This document shows, one piece after another, positions 63,203 through 64,000 of a DNA stretch of 64,000 bases. The notes under the pieces were generated by a model. The model saw only the letters and a list, made by a program, of their open reading frames with translations, was not told where the DNA came from and ran no database searches. Origin of the DNA: CAVPMN01 sp963706425 (GTDB taxonomy: Bacteria; Actinomycetota; Acidimicrobiia; Acidimicrobiales; Acidimicrobilacustridaceae); the NCBI GenBank assembly GCA_963706425.1, contig CAVPMN010000003.1, positions 62,001 through 126,000 on the forward strand. Reading direction: 5' to 3'. A program made the translations under genes and the position numbers. Position 1 is the first letter of the stretch, and each line of letters begins with the position of its first letter.

Positions 63203-63991
63203 ATGGCACGTGAGGTCGGGCAGCTCTACTCCATCGCCCGTGCGGTGATGGACCCTTGCTTCCGCTTCCTCTGGCGCATCGAGGTCGACGGGCTCGATCG
63301 GGTGCCGGCCACCGGTGGGGCCATCTTCGCTCCCAACCACCTCTCGGTCATCGACCACTTCGTGCTGGCCGCCTCGCTCCCTCGGCGCATCACCTATGTG
63401 GGCAAGGCCGAGTACATGGACAGCTGGAAGACCAAGTACATCTTCCCCGCCCTCGGCATGATCCCGATCGACCGTTCCGGCGGATCGGCGGCCCAGGCCG
63501 CGCTCGACGCCGCGGCCAAGGTGCTGCACGCCGGCGAGTTCTTCGGCATCTACCCCGAAGGCACTCGCTCCCGCGACGGCCTGCTGCACCGGGGCCACAC
63601 CGGCGTGGCACGGCTCGCGTTGCGCACCGGCGTGCCCATCTTCCCCGTCGGCCTGCAGGGCACCCTCGAGGTCCAGCCTCCCGATGCGTCGATGCCGCGG
63701 CCGTTCCGGATGATGCGCGTGCGCATCGGCCGGCCGATCTCGGTCGACCGCTATCGCGATCGCGCCGACGACCGGCTGGTGCTGCGCCAGATCACCGACG
63801 AGGTGATGTTCGAGATCCGCGAGCTCTCCGGCCAGGACTACGTCGACACCTACGCCACCAAGAAGAGCGAGGATGTTCCGACCGAGACCGGCAAGGTGGC
63901 CCGCCAGGGCGGCAATGGCGTCGGAGCCGACGGAGAGGTCCAGGTAGGCTCCGCCGTCTATGGCCGACCAGATCACGATCACGCTGCCTGA
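63203..63991 (+). CDS. plsC: 1-acyl-sn-glycerol-3-phosphate acyltransferase (PlsC family)
   Basis: Acylates lysophosphatidic acid or a related acceptor in phospholipid synthesis. The 262-aa protein has the H-x4-D catalytic motif in NHLSVIDHF, YVGKAEYMDSWKTKYIFPAL, the phosphate-binding YPEGTRSRDG, and VGLQGTLEVQPP. The last 40 residues (after YATKKSED) are not conserved. CAGACT 6 nt before ATG 63203 could serve as a weak -10; no ribosome site is seen. Its 3' end overlaps thrS by 32 bp. Confidence 0.88.
   Translation: MAREVGQLYSIARAVMDPCFRFLWRIEVDGLDRVPATGGAIFAPNHLSVIDHFVLAASLPRRITYVGKAEYMDSWKTKYIFPALGMIPIDRSGGSAAQAALDAAAKVLHAGEFFGIYPEGTRSRDGLLHRGHTGVARLALRTGVPIFPVGLQGTLEVQPPDASMPRPFRMMRVRIGRPISVDRYRDRADDRLVLRQITDEVMFEIRELSGQDYVDTYATKKSEDVPTETGKVARQGGNGVGADGEVQVGSAVYGRPDHDHAA
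63945..63950 (+). promoter_or_regulatory. -10 element of thrS, inside plsC
   Basis: TAGGCT ends 9 nt before the thrS ATG and lies within the plsC coding region; consistent with a leaderless thrS transcript. Confidence 0.45.
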
Positions 63992-64000
63992 CGGTTCTCC
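63960..64000 (+). CDS. thrS: Threonyl-tRNA synthetase, N-terminal fragment
   Basis: Only 13 full codons are inside the window before the right edge. They read M-A-D-Q-I-T-I-T-L-P-D-G-S, the opening of the TGS domain found at the N terminus of threonyl-tRNA synthetases (x-I-x-V-T-L-P-D-G-S). The frame differs from plsC and the TAGGCT -10 sits in the right place. A RelA-type or other TGS protein is possible, but those do not usually start with this sequence. Confidence 0.6.
   Translation, partial: MADQITITLPDGS

Noticed and set aside
1..64000. Mobile elements, prophage, tRNA or rRNA genes
   Set aside because: No transposase, integrase or phage protein, no terminal inverted repeats and no tRNA cloverleaf or rRNA sequence were recognised on either strand.

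Overview
Organism: the window is high-GC with tightly packed, often overlapping genes. It carries a mycothiol gene (mshC), an F420-cofactor gene (npdG), an InhA-type enoyl reductase, an HU protein with a histone-H1-like lysine tail and several acyl-CoA enzymes. Together these indicate an actinobacterium. The gene families resemble those of Acidimicrobiia (Ilumatobacter-like), but that placement is inference. At least eleven apparent single-base indels break otherwise intact conserved genes, so this is probably a draft or long-read assembly with residual errors. Split genes are annotated here as single genes with their indels noted. Layout: 1-14 kb is mixed housekeeping. It holds the start of an enoyl-CoA hydratase, an acyl-CoA synthetase, a DEAD-box helicase, a SHOCT membrane protein, HU, a tandem-domain TetR regulator divergent from a TPR/winged-helix protein, and a SnoaL-like protein followed by a DUF6351 lipoprotein. 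From 12.4 to 39.6 kb lies a Wzx/Wzy-type surface polysaccharide locus. It contains WecB, a methyltransferase, a membrane acyltransferase with two SGNH domains, a flippase, a Wzz/tyrosine-kinase fusion, a plus-strand operon (two glycosyltransferases, an asparagine-synthase-like amidotransferase, another glycosyltransferase) and a converging seven-gene minus-strand operon (WecA-type initiator, glycosyltransferase, epimerase, second amidotransferase, two-domain dehydrogenase, GT2, polymerase). GDP-fucose synthase lies just beyond it, and two acyl-CoA dehydrogenases and a glutaminyl cyclase are interleaved. From 39.6 to 44.7 kb is a thiamine operon under a TPP riboswitch: thiN, thiB, thiP, thiQ and an SRPBCC gene. 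From 44.8 to 56.3 kb are a secreted protein, a TauE permease with an ABC ATPase, a heterodimeric ABC exporter, a CNNM/CorC pair, an M23 peptidase, and an APH-like kinase with a DUF6285 protein. From 56.3 to 60.4 kb is a 1349-residue heparinase-like secreted protein with three C-terminal 126-residue repeats. From 60.4 to 64 kb are InhA/FabI, npdG, mshC, plsC and the start of thrS. How it fits together: the polysaccharide genes give a near-complete pathway. WecB and the GDP-fucose enzyme make sugar nucleotides, the WecA-type enzyme loads the lipid carrier, the glycosyltransferases, amidotransferases and acyltransferase build and decorate the unit, and Wzx, Wzy and Wzz/kinase flip, polymerise and set chain length. 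Expression signals are readable. Many genes have a TAnnnT -10 hexamer only 6-9 nt before the start codon, which implies leaderless transcripts, while others have strong GGAGG-type ribosome sites. I saw no tRNA, rRNA, CRISPR, insertion sequence or prophage.
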